A stretch of 64,000 nucleotides of DNA. Origin: Phoma sp. XZ068. Its lineage: Eukaryota > Ascomycota > Dothideomycetes > Pleosporales > Didymellaceae. The stretch covers positions 558,001-622,000 of the forward strand of contig RBKR01000018.1 of the NCBI GenBank assembly GCA_004835665.1, given 5' to 3'. The position numbers and the translations under genes are program-made. The stretch's first letter is position 1, and each line of letters begins with the position of its first letter. The notes beneath the pieces are model-generated. The model was not told the origin of the DNA and made no database searches. It saw only the letters and a list, made by a program, of their open reading frames with translations. Shown piece after piece: positions 8,998 through 20,349 of the stretch.

Positions 8998-10548
8998 CTA
9001 TTCATCTACACTGTGTGTAGTCCCAAACACCTCTGTATAATACTTCCCAAGGCTGGCGCAAACTTCCGTCTCATTATCGCTTCTACAACCTTCTTCGACA
9101 ATAACTTCCCACACCCGTCTTTCAATATCATACCCAAACATCTTGACAATATTATTTGCATTTCCCCACATACGGGTGTAATTACCATCCTTTGTTTTCG
9201 CAGTCGTTCCGTCCATCAGCAGTATCCGCGCAGGATTAAATTTGTGCATATTTTGGTGCACGAACAACGGTTTCGGATGCGTCGATATCTCTTCTCCTTT
9301 TTGGATGCCAGATACTTCCCATTGTGCATTGGGGTGAATGTGGCTTTTGCTCGGAGGTTGATATAAGAAATCGCTCCGCGGGTCCATTTGTGCTAGTCCA
9401 CTCAAGCGATAGTCATTGCCCTCGAAGTATCCGAGCCCTGCGACGCCGGTCTTGACTTGGTACCATGGTGCTCCGACAGCCATGGCGGCTTGGACGAAGG
9501 TCTCTTTGTCACCGGCTCCGTGCGACCCTTGGCAAAGGAGTGGGTAGTAGAAGTCTGGTCCATAGTAGTTGTAGTATACCATCATCAGAAAAGACTCGCG
9601 ATGCCTTTCTTTATCGAGCAAAACGATGCTGCTCTCTGTTGAAGCCCGCGACGACGGTGGCTCGTATGGGATGGCCGCGATGTGATAATAATGTTCGTTA
9701 ATTGTGAGGCCAAACAGGTCAGGCCAGACGACGAGGCCATGTGTTGTGTAAGGAGGTACATCGAAGAGATCCGTAGGGTCGTGGGCAGGAAAGGCATCGC
9801 TGTCGAGGAAAAGCACATGCTGGAAAGAGGAGAACAGGATGGCGAAAAGCTTGAACTGATAGCTGGTCGGTTGTTGAACATTCGGTGCCGTATCGTATAT
9901 CTCCGAAAGGACTACGCAAGCTGCGTTCAAAGAAGGGAGAACAGACTCGCAAATGACTGGGTCATATTTGGTCCAATTGTCTATAAAGACTTCGACGGGT
10001 AGCTGGCAGCCAGTCTTTCGTAACATGCGGAGTGACACTAGGAAGATAGGTATGTACTTTGCGTTCGCTGTAGTGACGATACCGTGTCCATCTTTGGAGA
10101 AAACAAGTCGTGGTGCTAAGCGTTGGGCGGAGGTACGCATTAGGTAGTGAGATTCCAACAACGCAGCCTCGTGCTCGTCTGTGAAATTTACTAATCTTGC
10201 AGGAGGCGTCTTTGCTGAGTTTAGAGGCTCGAAGGTCGTCTCCTTGCTTGTCGGGTGGCCGTCTTCGATCTGGAGAGCGGGGCAGCGAGGCCGGACCTCT
10301 TCGAGTGCCCGAGCAAGGTCATTCCAGAAGTCCTTCGCCTCAGTGCTGAAGGTTGATTTCGTCTCAGTGAGGTTGAGTGATGGCGCGGTAGCGGTAGTCT
10401 CGTTCTGGGATGAGGAAGGAGCAAACGAAGCCAGACCCTGAAGTGGCGGTTCGCTGTGGATTCGAAGCTGGGTGAAGAGGTAGAAGATGATGAAGAGGAT
10501 GGGTATGGGTAGTATCCGAAGCACCAAGGTTGAATTGGGGGTGCGCAT
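8998..10548 (-). CDS. GT71 alpha-mannosyltransferase, MNN2/MNN1 family, Golgi type II membrane protein
   Basis: Single exon, 516 aa, true ATG. It has a short cytoplasmic N-terminus, one signal anchor (about residues 9-28, VLRILPIPILFIIFYLF) and a Thr/Ser-rich stem up to about 110. The luminal catalytic domain follows. Recognisable GT71 features are GIVTTANAKYIPIFLVSLRMLR, the metal-binding DxD motif in HVLFLDSDAFPAHDP, and downstream blocks YYNYYGPDFYYPLLCQGSHGAGDKETF and VKTGVAGLGYF. Family role: in yeasts Mnn2/Mnn5 add alpha-1,2-mannose branches to the N-glycan outer chain, using GDP-mannose and Mn2+. In moulds the paralogues decorate cell-wall mannoproteins or galactomannan. Which linkage this member forms cannot be told from sequence alone. 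Confidence 0.88.
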   Translation of the reverse strand: MRTPNSTLVLRILPIPILFIIFYLFTQLRIHSEPPLQGLASFAPSSSQNETTATAPSLNLTETKSTFSTEAKDFWNDLARALEEVRPRCPALQIEDGHPTSKETTFEPLNSAKTPPARLVNFTDEHEAALLESHYLMRTSAQRLAPRLVFSKDGHGIVTTANAKYIPIFLVSLRMLRKTGCQLPVEVFIDNWTKYDPVICESVLPSLNAACVVLSEIYDTAPNVQQPTSYQFKLFAILFSSFQHVLFLDSDAFPAHDPTDLFDVPPYTTHGLVVWPDLFGLTINEHYYHIAAIPYEPPSSRASTESSIVLLDKERHRESFLMMVYYNYYGPDFYYPLLCQGSHGAGDKETFVQAAMAVGAPWYQVKTGVAGLGYFEGNDYRLSGLAQMDPRSDFLYQPPSKSHIHPNAQWEVSGIQKGEEISTHPKPLFVHQNMHKFNPARILLMDGTTAKTKDGNYTRMWGNANNIVKMFGYDIERRVWEVIVEEGCRSDNETEVCASLGKYYTEVFGTTHSVDE

Positions 10549-10634
10549 GACTGCGCAATTCTGGCGTGTTCAGCGATATGACCGACCCTTCAAGGGCTAT
10601 TGCTGTTCATCTGAATGTGTTTGAGACGGATTTT

Positions 10635-10650
10635 CGGATTCACGAATCCG
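10635..10650. promoter_or_regulatory. Perfect palindrome CGG-N10-CCG, possible Zn2Cys6 regulator site
   Basis: CGGATTC-AC-GAATCCG is a 7+2+7 perfect inverted repeat about 90 bp upstream of the GT71 start codon. Everted or inverted CGG half-sites with about 10-nt spacing are the usual targets of fungal binuclear zinc cluster activators (Put3-type spacing). The assignment to a regulator is inference. Confidence 0.35.
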
Positions 10651-12366
10651 CATATCACTTTGACTGGATTATGCGGTGATGACAAAGGGTGGCCCAACCG
10701 TTCGACAGTGTGTAGTGTTCTGCACAGCAAAAACTGTATGTCGAAAGACATGCTGCCTGCATGCAGGGCAGACGAGATTTAGACTATGTCTAGCTGTCGG
10801 CTTGGCTGTCCGCATTCGTGCGATGGATTTGCTACATCTTGAGTCAGGTGTAGTCCTGATCTAGCTGCAATGCGCGAGGCATTCTTGTGGTCATCACAAC
10901 CGTCAGATACGAAGGCTGATACGAGGTAAGATGACTGAGGCATTATTCCAGCATGTAAGCAAAGGATTTTGGAGCAAGGAGAGCCACACAATATGACGAT
11001 GGAGTTGGATTGTCTAGTTGTGGTTGAGGTCGAACCGAATGCGGTAAATCCGTTTTGGCACTACCCTCATTCCGGAAGGTACACTACAAGTGTTCTTTAA
11101 ACCTTAGATAAACAAAGATAGCATGTGTAGTCAGCTTTCGCTACTGTTAATAATCTCGCAACGACCCTTAAAATCTCCACCGGAATTGCTTGCTTTCCCA
11201 ATTAGCACAAGTCTTTGGCCGATTATACCAACAAACGACTTCCCTCCTATAGCAGCCTTGTCAACAGAGTGGAACACTCTTATTTTGCCGTGGATCGAGG
11301 TAATCCAATTGCTGATAGACTTCTAGACTGCGCTGAATGGGTCTATGTCGCTCATAATTGTCCTACATGTGAAGGCTGAGGACGTAAGCATGGATGATAA
11401 TCGAGTTAGGAGACCAGGGGTATTCTAAGCAAGGTGAATTAATTATGCTTTACAGTATGTGAATCTCATGTATCATACCTCGCTGGTATTGTTGTCGCCG
11501 TAATGTGGGACAAGATCGTCGATACCGGAGTAGCAATAAGGTTCTCACTACAAATGTATTCCTTATAAACCCAACAAAAGCAAACAAAGTGGCCTGTGGA
11601 AGCCGTACATGTTTCTGATATTCTAATTGGTACATTCTTCTACATGTATGTGTTACTTTTAAGGCAATTTGTGAAGAGCAGAGAATGCACAATGATGGAA
11701 GCAAAAACAGCGGCAAGCAAGCAGAGAGATGCAGTGGTACAGTTGAAGATGTATCATCTGAGAGTGCCTGACACGCAAATGCATGAGGAACAGATGAAGA
11801 CCCGAGTAGTGACCATAAGACATCGTAAGGCGAGCTGAAACCGAGAACGGAAGAATGTTGAATGACTGACCAAGGAACCGATATCCTCCCAGCGCCTCGC
11901 TACCACCCACCGCGCTATGCCAGCAAATCAAAGGAACGAAGTCTCGAGTGTTATGCAAAGAGAATTGAAAACTCAATTTGCAAGTAAACGAGGTAAGGAA
12001 ACGCAAACGCAAGAAAGCTGAAGAAAAAGACGGACTGACAGACCCAAAGCCCCAACCAGCCCTTATTGCTGCCACACAGCCGAGCCTGCACTTTTATCCT
12101 GTCCGCTTTTGTTGCAAATCCATCCCGGAACACCGCCGTCCGCTAAGGTATCAAACTCCATCGCTTGAAGTCCCCAGTCTATACGCACACCGACCCGTTT
12201 CCATGCCAGGTAGCCTGCAAATGCCACGAGATCTTAACCATTTCTGAACGACGAACTCCCCGAATTCAATCTTGCCAGCGCCAGCCTGTCCGAAAAAAAC
12301 CGTCCCATACCAAATCGCTTGTGCAAGATCCAAGGATGCAGATGTGATACCTTATATACGAGTGGC
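10651..12366. other. 1.7-kb intergenic region, no gene seen
   Basis: Upstream of the GT71 gene and downstream of NRP1. Both strands hold only short ORFs with biased, repetitive composition (the longest, 11659..12075 minus, is Phe/Leu/Ser/Cys-rich and looks random). I found no tRNA, no repeat and no pseudogene I could name. The part near 12200-12366 is presumably NRP1 3' UTR. Confidence 0.4.
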
Positions 12367-14316
12367 TTACGCCGGTGACTTGTTGGCCGAGTTCGAGGTG
12401 TTACGACGGTCATCGTTCATCGACAGCGAGTTGAAGCCGGTAGAAAGGAAGGAGAAGGGGTCGCCGCCACCATTGGGAGCGCCCTGGGTGGGGTATGGGT
12501 CAGCCGCACTGAAGGCAGCCTCGGCGGAACGGCTGTCGAAAGGAGTCGAGTGCATGCCGCCATTCTGAGAGTACTGCGCGCCCATGGGAGGATACGGGCT
12601 GGCAGCTCCCATGCCGGAAGGCAGAGCATACTGGCTGGGGGGTCCGCCGTATTGCTGGGGAGGGAATCCGCCTTGAGCGTAGCCAGCGGGACCGTAAGGA
12701 CCAGCACCAGGAGTACCACCCATGGACGGAGGGCCCATGCCGAAGCTTGATGGTGTGTCCATGGGCGAGGGGAATGCACTGTCAGCAACAACGGCAGCTC
12801 CCGCGCGGCTCGCACCGCAGCGCAGACAAGCTGTATTTTTGGCGAAGTTGTGGTAGCCGCAGCCATTCTCGCCGCACTTCCAGTCACCAGCACGGAAAGG
12901 AACCACGCCAGTGCCTCCGCGCATGTGGCCACCGCCCATGCCGTGTCCGTGTCCATGGCCGCCCATGTGGTGCTGAGGAGGACCCATCATACCAGGGTGA
13001 CCATAGCCGTAACCACCGCCGTAAGCCATGGGGTCACCGCCCTGAGGTCCACCTTGTTGCATGGCGGGGAAAGAGCAGCGGAAGCATGCAGTGCGACGCT
13101 GGAAGTTGGAGAAACCGCACGACGGGCAGTTCCAGTCACCCGGACGAGGCCTATTCTTACTGGGCGGGAATGGGGTGATGATTTCTGCGGCGCGGTCGAG
13201 AACACGGCTGGATGAGGGGGAGACCTCGATAGCCTTCTCGTTGAGGGCGCGGCCGTTCATGCACAGACTTTCGGCAGCTTCTTCGTGGGATGAGAAAATG
13301 GCAAAACCGGTGCCAGTGGGCTTGTGTTGATCGGGGGTGCGCAGCGTCCAGAACGCAATTGGACGACCGCCAAACTGAGTAAACCAACTTTCGAGTTCGG
13401 ACTGGGTGGTGTCGTGAGGAAGGCCGCTCATGTGAAGGACCTTGCTGCGCTCTGAGAGGAAAGCACGAACGTCAGCGCGGGCGTCCATTGGCTTGGTGAG
13501 GACGTCGGGGTGCTCTTGGGGTGGTTGGCTCTTGCGGATGAGTCCACGAAGTACTCTTGCAAGGGTGACAGCCTCTTCCATGGCCCGCCTTGGCGAGGCG
13601 GGGGCAAGTGCCTGCAGGTGAAAGGGAAGGTTGTGCTTGATGGGCGCTGACGACTGCACGGGCTCAACCTCGAGGGCAGCACAAATGTTGGTCAGAGCAC
13701 TCGACCCGAAGGGGAGTGACTCTGGGTGGTGTGCCTGCCAGCGCTGGTACTCGGTCCGCAGGTCAAAAGTACGGGAGTGCTGGAGGTATGGAGGCAGGAC
13801 GACGGCCTTGTCGCGGGCCTCACGCGGCAATTGGACACGCAGGTCCCACGAATCGAGAGTCACGAAAGCGAATTCGTAGTTCTTGGGCAGGATGTGCTCC
13901 TGTGCGAAGGTATCGAATCTGTTAATGGCATCCCTGAAGGAGCCAGCGTTGCGGACCTGGTCCCAGGTCAGGGTTGTCAAGCTTGCTGCAGGTATACGTC
14001 AGCCAATGCGGAGTCGGCGGTTTTGAGGACAACTTACTGCACAAGGCAGTGATGGGGGTGTTGACAGGTTTCACAAGGACGCTCTCGCGGTGAAGCTGAC
14101 GACATGCATTAGCAGCTGCGGGCGCAATGGCGGATGCGGTGGGAAAGGTACCTCTTCGCACGACTTTGCGTCTAGCAGGATCCAGCCGAGCTCAATGACC
14201 TCGGCAGAGTCCTTGGTCACATATACGCCGTGCTCATCACACGTCGTAGCAACGTGTATCACGACATAGCGGTCGAGGTTCGGCGTCTGGGGCGTGGGGG
14301 TGGGTTGGGATGCCAT
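12367..14316 (-). CDS. NRP1: RNA-binding protein NRP1: degenerate exonuclease domain, RRM and two RanBP2-type zinc fingers
   Basis: Three exons, 14152..14316, 14038..14095 and 12367..13985, give 613 aa. The introns are 14096-14151 (GTACCT..CAG) and 13986-14037 (GTAAGT..CAG). Residues about 15-230 have the layout of an ERI-1/DEDDh exonuclease: YVVIHVATTCDEH, then EVIELGWILLDAKSCEE, then LTTLTWDQVRNAGSFRDAI. The usual catalytic D-x-E is replaced by H-V-A, so it is probably catalytically dead. An RRM lies at about 255-335 (KVLHMSGLPHDTTQSELESWF). Two zinc fingers follow at about 360 (GDWNCPSCGFSNFQRRTACFRC) and 443 (GDWKCGENGCGYHNFAKNTACLRC), separated by Gly/His/Met-rich low complexity. The tail is Gly/Pro/Gln-rich. 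Yeast Nrp1 is a stress-granule protein; cytoplasmic mRNA binding is inferred. Confidence 0.9.
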
Positions 14317-14737
14317 AATCACAGATGCTGGGGGGGCCAGCCTTCAATTATCTCTCGACGTGCTGCGTGGGGCGTGGTGCACTCAGCGGCGGGCTGACGG
14401 CGGGTAAAGGTGGGAGAAGGAGCGTTTGTTTGGGCCTGGCTGTGAAGGAAGGCGCGCGGACGTCAGCGGGCAGGTGGATGGGGAGCACCTGATGAGGGGA
14501 GCTTCACAGGCAAGCTTCGCGGGTGCAGTGGGCGGTGGAGTCTCTGGGAATAGAGACGAGACAAAGTGAAGGATCTCCAGGTGAGATGAGACGGGTGGTC
14601 GGAGATGCGGTAGGGGAGGTAACAGCTCCGTGCGAATGCTCATCAGAAGATTTCTTGACGTGGATGGAGGAAGGAGCTAACGCGCTCTCAGCGCCAGACA
14701 TGTCTGTGCGGTCCTGCCTGCCGGACACATGTTGAGA

Positions 14738-14746
14738 TTTTATATA
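14738..14746 (-). promoter_or_regulatory. Candidate TATA box for NRP1
   Basis: TATATAAAA when read on the minus strand, about 420 nt upstream of the NRP1 ATG. It is in the expected direction, but the distance would imply a leader of a few hundred nucleotides. Confidence 0.3.
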
Positions 14747-15360
14747 CCGTTCCCCCGCAGAGGGCTCACTGGCCGCGACCAGCCTCTGCAAGAGCGTCTT
14801 TGCCTGCACGCTCTCTCCCATGGCATCTGCAGACTCGCATGGTCTCCATGCTGCCAGTTCCCATCTCGAGGCGGCCTGCACGCGGGAAGCCATTTAGCGG
14901 CCGGCGACAGGACGCTCGGCGAAGCTGCCCGTCCTTGATTGGCATCTGAAACCACCGCCACGCCTCCCGCTGAGCAACGCACGCGTCCGCTGAACGCTCT
15001 CGCGTGTGCTCCGCCTCTGCTGTGCGACTCTGTGCATCCACTCGAGTATTGGATTGGCACCAGCCTGCAACCCCAATTGTCGCTGCTCGCTCAAGCTGAA
15101 GGCCGCTGTTCTCCACGCCGCGCCCAGCAGCAGGGTTCAACGAGGACACGCCGCGTCGGGTGCGGGCGCAACAGTGTCAAGTGGCTCCCTGCTGCCCTTT
15201 GGCGAGTGTGTTGTCAGCGTCATCCCAATGCACCCGTCGTGCGGTCGGTGGTCCGTTGTCCGTTGTGGCTTTCTTGCCATCGTGCTATGCAGCGTGCGAT
15301 TGTCTCTTGTGCAGAGATGGATCTGATTCACTTCCACGTTGAGTGACGTCTACTCGCAGA

Positions 15361-15370
15361 TCTATAAATA
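15361..15370 (+). promoter_or_regulatory. Candidate TATA box for the F-box gene
   Basis: TCTATAAATA, about 640 nt upstream of the F-box ATG at 16014. It is followed by C/T-rich sequence typical of fungal transcription starts. If used, the leader would be long. Confidence 0.3.
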
Positions 15371-16013
15371 CGCAAACGACCTCCTGAGACCAAGTTCCGC
15401 CTTGCCAAAGCCTCCCGTTCAACGGTTCCCTCGCCGTCGCGTTGTTTGCTTACCCCTGGCACGCGTCTCCCCGCAGCCACACACGGTGAAAGCTGCTCAT
15501 CCATTCTTTGTTTGCAGCCCCGGCAGAGCAGATCCGCATTTCACTCATTCGCTGCCGTGCCGGTGATAGGACGATCAACCGCCTTGCTGACAGGTCCAAA
15601 CGCGGCCGACCAGCACTAGTTGTCACCAGGCTTAATTCGTCCTCGTCTGCTCGGTGTTTAGCTTTGTCCCGTTGGAGAAGGCCACAGGATGCCCCTTAAA
15701 CACAAAGACCACGCCGCACTGAGCGCTCTCTGTGACTGAACTTCCTCTTTCACGAGAACTATTGACTCTTGCCCTCAGCCCTCCAATTCGCTGCCTTTGC
15801 AATTGGGCAGCGCCGACCATACCTGGCTGTAGCGTCGTTATTCATCGCGTGGATCTGGACATGGCGCGGCGTTTCAAACAGGGCCCACAAGCCGCGGAGT
15901 GAGTTGTACTATTTCTACCCCGCGTACTTGTCGCCGCACCCTGAATTGCCTGACGCGTGCCTGGGCGTCCATAAATTTATACACCGACTGATTCATTGTC
16001 TAGATCTGGCATC

Positions 16014-17815
16014 ATGGGCTGGTTCAAGCGCTTTTCCAAAAAGAAGTCGTCGACGCCCAAGAAAAGTGTGGACCTACGCGCGCGCAACGACTATTACGCC
16101 CCTGCAACGTATGAGTACCACGGCCCAGACCAGACGACGCGCCTGCCGGAGAAGGTGCTGCGTCGCATCTTCGAGGAGGTCTGCCCACACTCGACCGATG
16201 AGACGCTCCTCGGCAGCGAGGACAGTGGTAATGACGGGTGCATGAGCTGTGACACACGCGACCTGGCACACTGCGCCTTGACGCGACGGTCATGGTACGG
16301 CATCGCGGCTGGTTTGCTGTGAGTTTGCACCGTGATATTTGTGATATCTATCCTACGGCCTGGCCAGCGCTCACACAAAGCAGCTACAACAGCATTCGCA
16401 TCGACGCCGTCCACTACTGCGAGCTCGAGGAGATTTACGCCGATCAACGCAGGCGGAAGTCGCGGAATGGCGACCAAGAGGATACACCAACGGTGCGCCT
16501 CCAGATACTGAGCAACAGCGTCCGCGGCAATCAGCATCTTGGCCAGCGAGTACGCTTTGTCAAGCTGCCGTACATGACACGAGAGTCTTGCAAGGCCGAC
16601 TTAGCTCGGCTCGTGTCTGGCTGCCCGAACCTCGACTACATCGATCTCCCAGACGGTTTCTACAGCGGCGACCAGTCATGCCAGTTGCTACGGCAGGAAC
16701 TGCAAGCGCGCTGCTCGCATATCCAGAAGATGAAGTACAACGAGGGAGGTGAACAATCACTGGAGTCGCTCCTCCACGGGTACTGGCAGGAGCTGCGTGT
16801 GGTAGAGCTGAACAAGCTGCGCATTGAGCCAAGCATACTGAGACAGGTCTTTGGTATGCTTCCTCGACTGAGCGAGCTTACAGTGACAGGCGGTGGTTGG
16901 ATGAATGACTCCTTTTTCCACGATGCACCGGGCCTACCACCCTTCCCAGCGTTGGAGACGTTGAAGCTGGAGAAGGTGCACGGTGTGACTGCGCAAGGAC
17001 TGGCGCAGTACCTTTCGAACCACATGTGCGCCGCCAAGTTGAAGGTTCTCATCATCAAGAACTGCAACGGAATCACAGTCGCAGACCTCCATCATGTTCT
17101 GAGGGCGGCATCGAACCTCAGGACGCTCGAATTCAACGCGACAGTCACAGCATCGTTGCCTCTGGACCCTTTGCCACCACTGGAGTCCTACAGTCTTCGC
17201 AAGCTGCACTACGAAATCATTGCGCACTCAACAAACCAGATCTACTCACCTGGTGCCTCATACTACCAGTATCTGGCGAAGTCCTTGTTGTCCAACAGCC
17301 TCCCAGGCCTACGCCAGCTCTATGTCCAAGATCCTGAATTCCCGGAGATCCTCACGTTAGCACCACCCATCCGTCCGTTTAGCGAAGCACCGCAACCCAC
17401 GTTCAACCAGCCGCTTGAAGTTTTCTCCAAAGGACTCGACGAACTCGAATGGATATTCACCTCCATTATTCCCCCGGAGGCGGGACAGCGACGAGCTTCA
17501 ATGGCTGGTGGTCGTCCACTCAGTAGCTACTCTGCGCACAAGGGTCTGGGACCGCAATGGGGTGGTGATGCTCGAAAGAGTATCGTGGTACCTAATGGCT
17601 TTGGTGGCTTCTTGGCCATTCCTGCGGACAATGATGCCCGGCCCAGAAGTGCAGGAAACCTTACAGCTGGTGGCGGTGGCGGCAGCTTTGGCGGCTTTGG
17701 GCACAACCACTCGAATTCACTCAGCCATAGCCCTGGCGCCCCTGGAGTGCGATCAAGCTGGATGACCCATGCTGGACGCGACAAGCGTGCCTCGAGGGCT
17801 GATCTATGGCGATGA
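16014..17815 (+). CDS. F-box / leucine-rich-repeat protein
   Basis: Two exons, 16014..16318 and 16384..17815, give 578 aa. The 65-nt intron (GTGAGT...GCAG, phase 2) joins AAGLL to YNSIRIDAVHYCELEE, matching how this fungal family reads through. A nearer AG at 16367 breaks the frame. A basic N-terminus (MGWFKRFSKKKSS) precedes an F-box at about 45-95 (RLPEKVLRRIFEEVC, CALTRRSWYGIAAGLL). Leucine-rich repeat strands follow from about 150 to 400 (e.g. LPRLSELTVTGG, FPALETLKLEKV, ASNLRTLEF). The tail is disordered and Gly/Ser-rich. Family role: substrate adaptor of an SCF (Skp1-cullin-F-box) ubiquitin ligase. The substrate is unknown. The CDTRDLAHCAL block with nearby cysteines is typical of this fungal subfamily. 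Confidence 0.85.
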
Positions 17816-18087
17816 TGTAACAATCTTCGCTCCTTCACATGCACAGCATTACATGAACTCCAAGTTGCATCCGAAATGTTGCAACTCAAGGGGCTTCACT
17901 AATTACCCGCATTTTGGTGTTACTCTATTCAAACTTTCCTTCTCAAATACCCCTTTATTTTCAGCTCCCCGACTGTATCATAGCAGCAGGCGTTCGGGAC
18001 TTTTCGACCGTTATTGCTTACGCACAATGATACCTCATGGCAGATAGGATGGGCAGGATGGCATCTAGTTGTACATAGGAATCGGAT
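17816..18087. other. Short convergent 3' spacer
   Basis: Shared 3' ends of the F-box gene (plus) and the GT25 gene (minus). No ORF of note. Confidence 0.4.
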
Positions 18088-19248
18088 TTAGGACTGCGCA
18101 CCGCATTTTCCCCATTCACATCCTTTCCAGCTTCTCTCCGCCTTCACAAGATCAATCGGACACTCACCTTCTGCTTTCTCTAGCATGTCCTTCACGATCC
18201 TCGTCGCCTCTTGCCTACCTTTGACGTCCTCCTCGTTAACCCACAGCTGCCCATGGCGAGCCCCACACCGCACATTCCACGTCCCTTTCCCAAGTCTCAT
18301 CTCACGGGTTCCAGACTCACCCATATCTATACCGCCATTTCCATCCGCACTATCCACACCAGCAATAACACTGTTACCATCACCATGGTGAAATAACTCC
18401 GGACTCACACTATAGCACCTCAACCCCCCTCCGCAGGCCCGCAGTAACTGCACATCAAACGCACTCACGCCTTCCCTCGCCCTGCTAAACTCTCTCGTCA
18501 GCATATCTGCGGACCGGCGATTCACGGCATATGCAAATGTGCAGAATGGGGCAAACGAGCGGTGCAAAATGCGCGTTTCCTCGGGGACATGCAGGGCGCG
18601 CAGGAAATTAGCCGTGTCGGGGTGCAGCAGCGTATGAGGCGGGACGGTTCGATCGGGGTAGATGATGTGAGCGTGTGAGAGGAACGGGTTGGATGGGGAG
18701 GGAAGTGCGTCATCGCAGTGGCCGGGGTATAAGAGGTCCCACTGGTTAGTGTCGCCCCAGTACCCTGTATTCAATGTTGAAGAGCCGTTGGAGAGGAGTC
18801 TACGCACAGAGGAGGCGAGCAGCGGGATTTGGAGTGAGCGGATGGAAATGTCAAAGTCTATGTCGTCTTCGATGATGAGTGCTGTTTCTTTCTCTGCATC
18901 AAGGAACCAACGTAGGGCGTTGAGATGGCCTAGCCACGCCCTCGTGCTACCCTCTGAGATCGCTGAGTTGGAGTCGAGCCGAAAAGTATGGAGTTTTTCT
19001 TGCGTCCATGCTGGTTGTGGTGGTATGACGATGTCGAGACTGGTCAGGTTGGCTGCCCAGAGGAGACCTGGTTGGCGTCGGGATTGCGGGCGGGAAACGG
19101 CTAGGATTGTGCCGAAGCCAAGAGTGGAGTTTGTTGGGGTAAGGATCTGGTGTTGGTACGAAGGGATGGAGTTGCGATTATAGAGAAGTAAGAGAAGGGT
19201 TGGTATCGTTACGAATACCAGGATGACGTTGCGAGTCTTTCGAGGCAT
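18088..19248 (-). CDS. Glycosyltransferase family 25 (LPS-type) protein
   Basis: Single exon, 386 aa. An N-terminal signal anchor (about residues 8-23, VILVFVTIPTLLLLLY) makes it a type II membrane protein, likely Golgi. The GT25 fold is indicated by FGTILAVSRPQSRRQPGLLWAANLTSLDIVI and the acidic motif ALIIEDDIDFD, where the E-D-D stretch corresponds to the metal/nucleotide-binding site. LGHLNALRWFLDAEKETALII is the usual lead-in. Further blocks are NQWDLLYPGHC and the Cys-rich C-terminus. Known members elsewhere are bacterial LPS galactosyltransferases and animal collagen galactosyltransferases. Fungal members are largely uncharacterised, so donor and acceptor are unknown. Confidence 0.82.
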   Translation of the reverse strand: MPRKTRNVILVFVTIPTLLLLLYNRNSIPSYQHQILTPTNSTLGFGTILAVSRPQSRRQPGLLWAANLTSLDIVIPPQPAWTQEKLHTFRLDSNSAISEGSTRAWLGHLNALRWFLDAEKETALIIEDDIDFDISIRSLQIPLLASSVRRLLSNGSSTLNTGYWGDTNQWDLLYPGHCDDALPSPSNPFLSHAHIIYPDRTVPPHTLLHPDTANFLRALHVPEETRILHRSFAPFCTFAYAVNRRSADMLTREFSRAREGVSAFDVQLLRACGGGLRCYSVSPELFHHGDGNSVIAGVDSADGNGGIDMGESGTREMRLGKGTWNVRCGARHGQLWVNEEDVKGRQEATRIVKDMLEKAEGECPIDLVKAERSWKGCEWGKCGAQS

Positions 19249-20349
19249 AACGCTGGATGCAGAATAAGAGAGTCAGACGAAGACGTTTGACAGAAGTCAT
19301 TGTGAAGAAGTTTGAAATCTTCCAAAACTGTGTGTGTGATACTTGTCGAGGTGAACGAGACGTTACTGTGAGCATTGCCAACTTTCCAGCTACCTACCAT
19401 GTGCTTGCACCAACTCAAGATCAGTTCGATGAAACGAGTGGCTTTAAAATACTGAGAGGACCGCATATAGATGCGCTGAAGTCTTTTTAGTTAGAGTCGG
19501 CCAATACCCGTACCCGTGTTGTTCGTACAGCTCCTTCGTGGCGTGTGTAGGCTGTGCCAACTTGTAAGCACCACTGACCGAACCGGGAATCGTGGCTTCA
19601 CAGCGTTTGTTGGACGTGAACTTGCGCAGGTAGCTGAGCAGGTTCAAAGGAGTACAGCTGCGGTGTGTTGGCGATGCGCTCGCGACACGAATCGTATCCG
19701 TGTGACGCTGACAGTGTTTACCAACAGCTTTCATTTCCTCGATCCCGATCGAAGGTCCAGTCAAATCCGACTACTTGCATGTTCCATAGCATGCAACTCG
19801 TTGATAGGATGCCAGCAGCGGCTAGGCTAGCACAATTTGTTTGGTTCTTCTCAGCCCTGATTGAGCGCCGAGCTGCCCTTTTCGAGGGGGACGAAGTAGA
19901 TCATGGGGAGAACCCTGCTGAGCTGCAATATGAATCAAAACCCATCTCGTGACCACAGCGATCCCTGGTCATACAGCGTGTGGGGAAACAGTCACGGCGC
20001 TCATGGCGACATGAAATGGGCGCGTTTCACGTTGAATCTTTCAGGAGAGGTCTTACTAGTACCAGCACTAGCAAGAAAGAGGGGTCCACTGGCTATTTTC
20101 AGGCCGGCATGGTCGAGCCGCCTAGGGCTTCCTCCTTAAATGAGTGGCATGCGAAGTAATGCGCCGTCCGTCTGGTGTTTGGTATAATTTATTGAATAGA
20201 AGCCGTTTACCCGCTTGCGCTTTCCCTCGCTGATCTTGAACACTCGACTGCCTCGAGGGCTCCATGGGCGACTGTACACCAGCTAATGCACGATCGGGTC
20301 CCTTGCATACCACACTCTCAGGAACGCAGATGCACATTTGTCGCACAGC
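19249..20349. other. 1.1-kb divergent promoter region, no gene seen
   Basis: Between the GT25 gene (minus) and the RA-PH gene (plus). Several ORFs of up to 106 codons lie in overlapping frames with no recognisable content. Confidence 0.4.

Larger units (their letters stand above)
14317..16013. other. 1.7-kb divergent promoter region between NRP1 and the F-box gene
   Basis: Long, GC-rich and divergent. Overlapping ORFs occur in all frames but none looks like a protein. Two outward-facing TATA-like elements are visible: TATATAAAA on the minus strand at about 14738-14746, and TCTATAAATA on the plus strand at 15361-15370. Long untranslated leaders, possibly with introns, are likely on one or both sides. 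Confidence 0.45.

Noticed and set aside
11659..12075. 138-codon minus frame downstream of NRP1
   Set aside because: Phe/Leu/Ser/Cys-rich random-looking translation within a region that is probably 3' UTR or intergenic.
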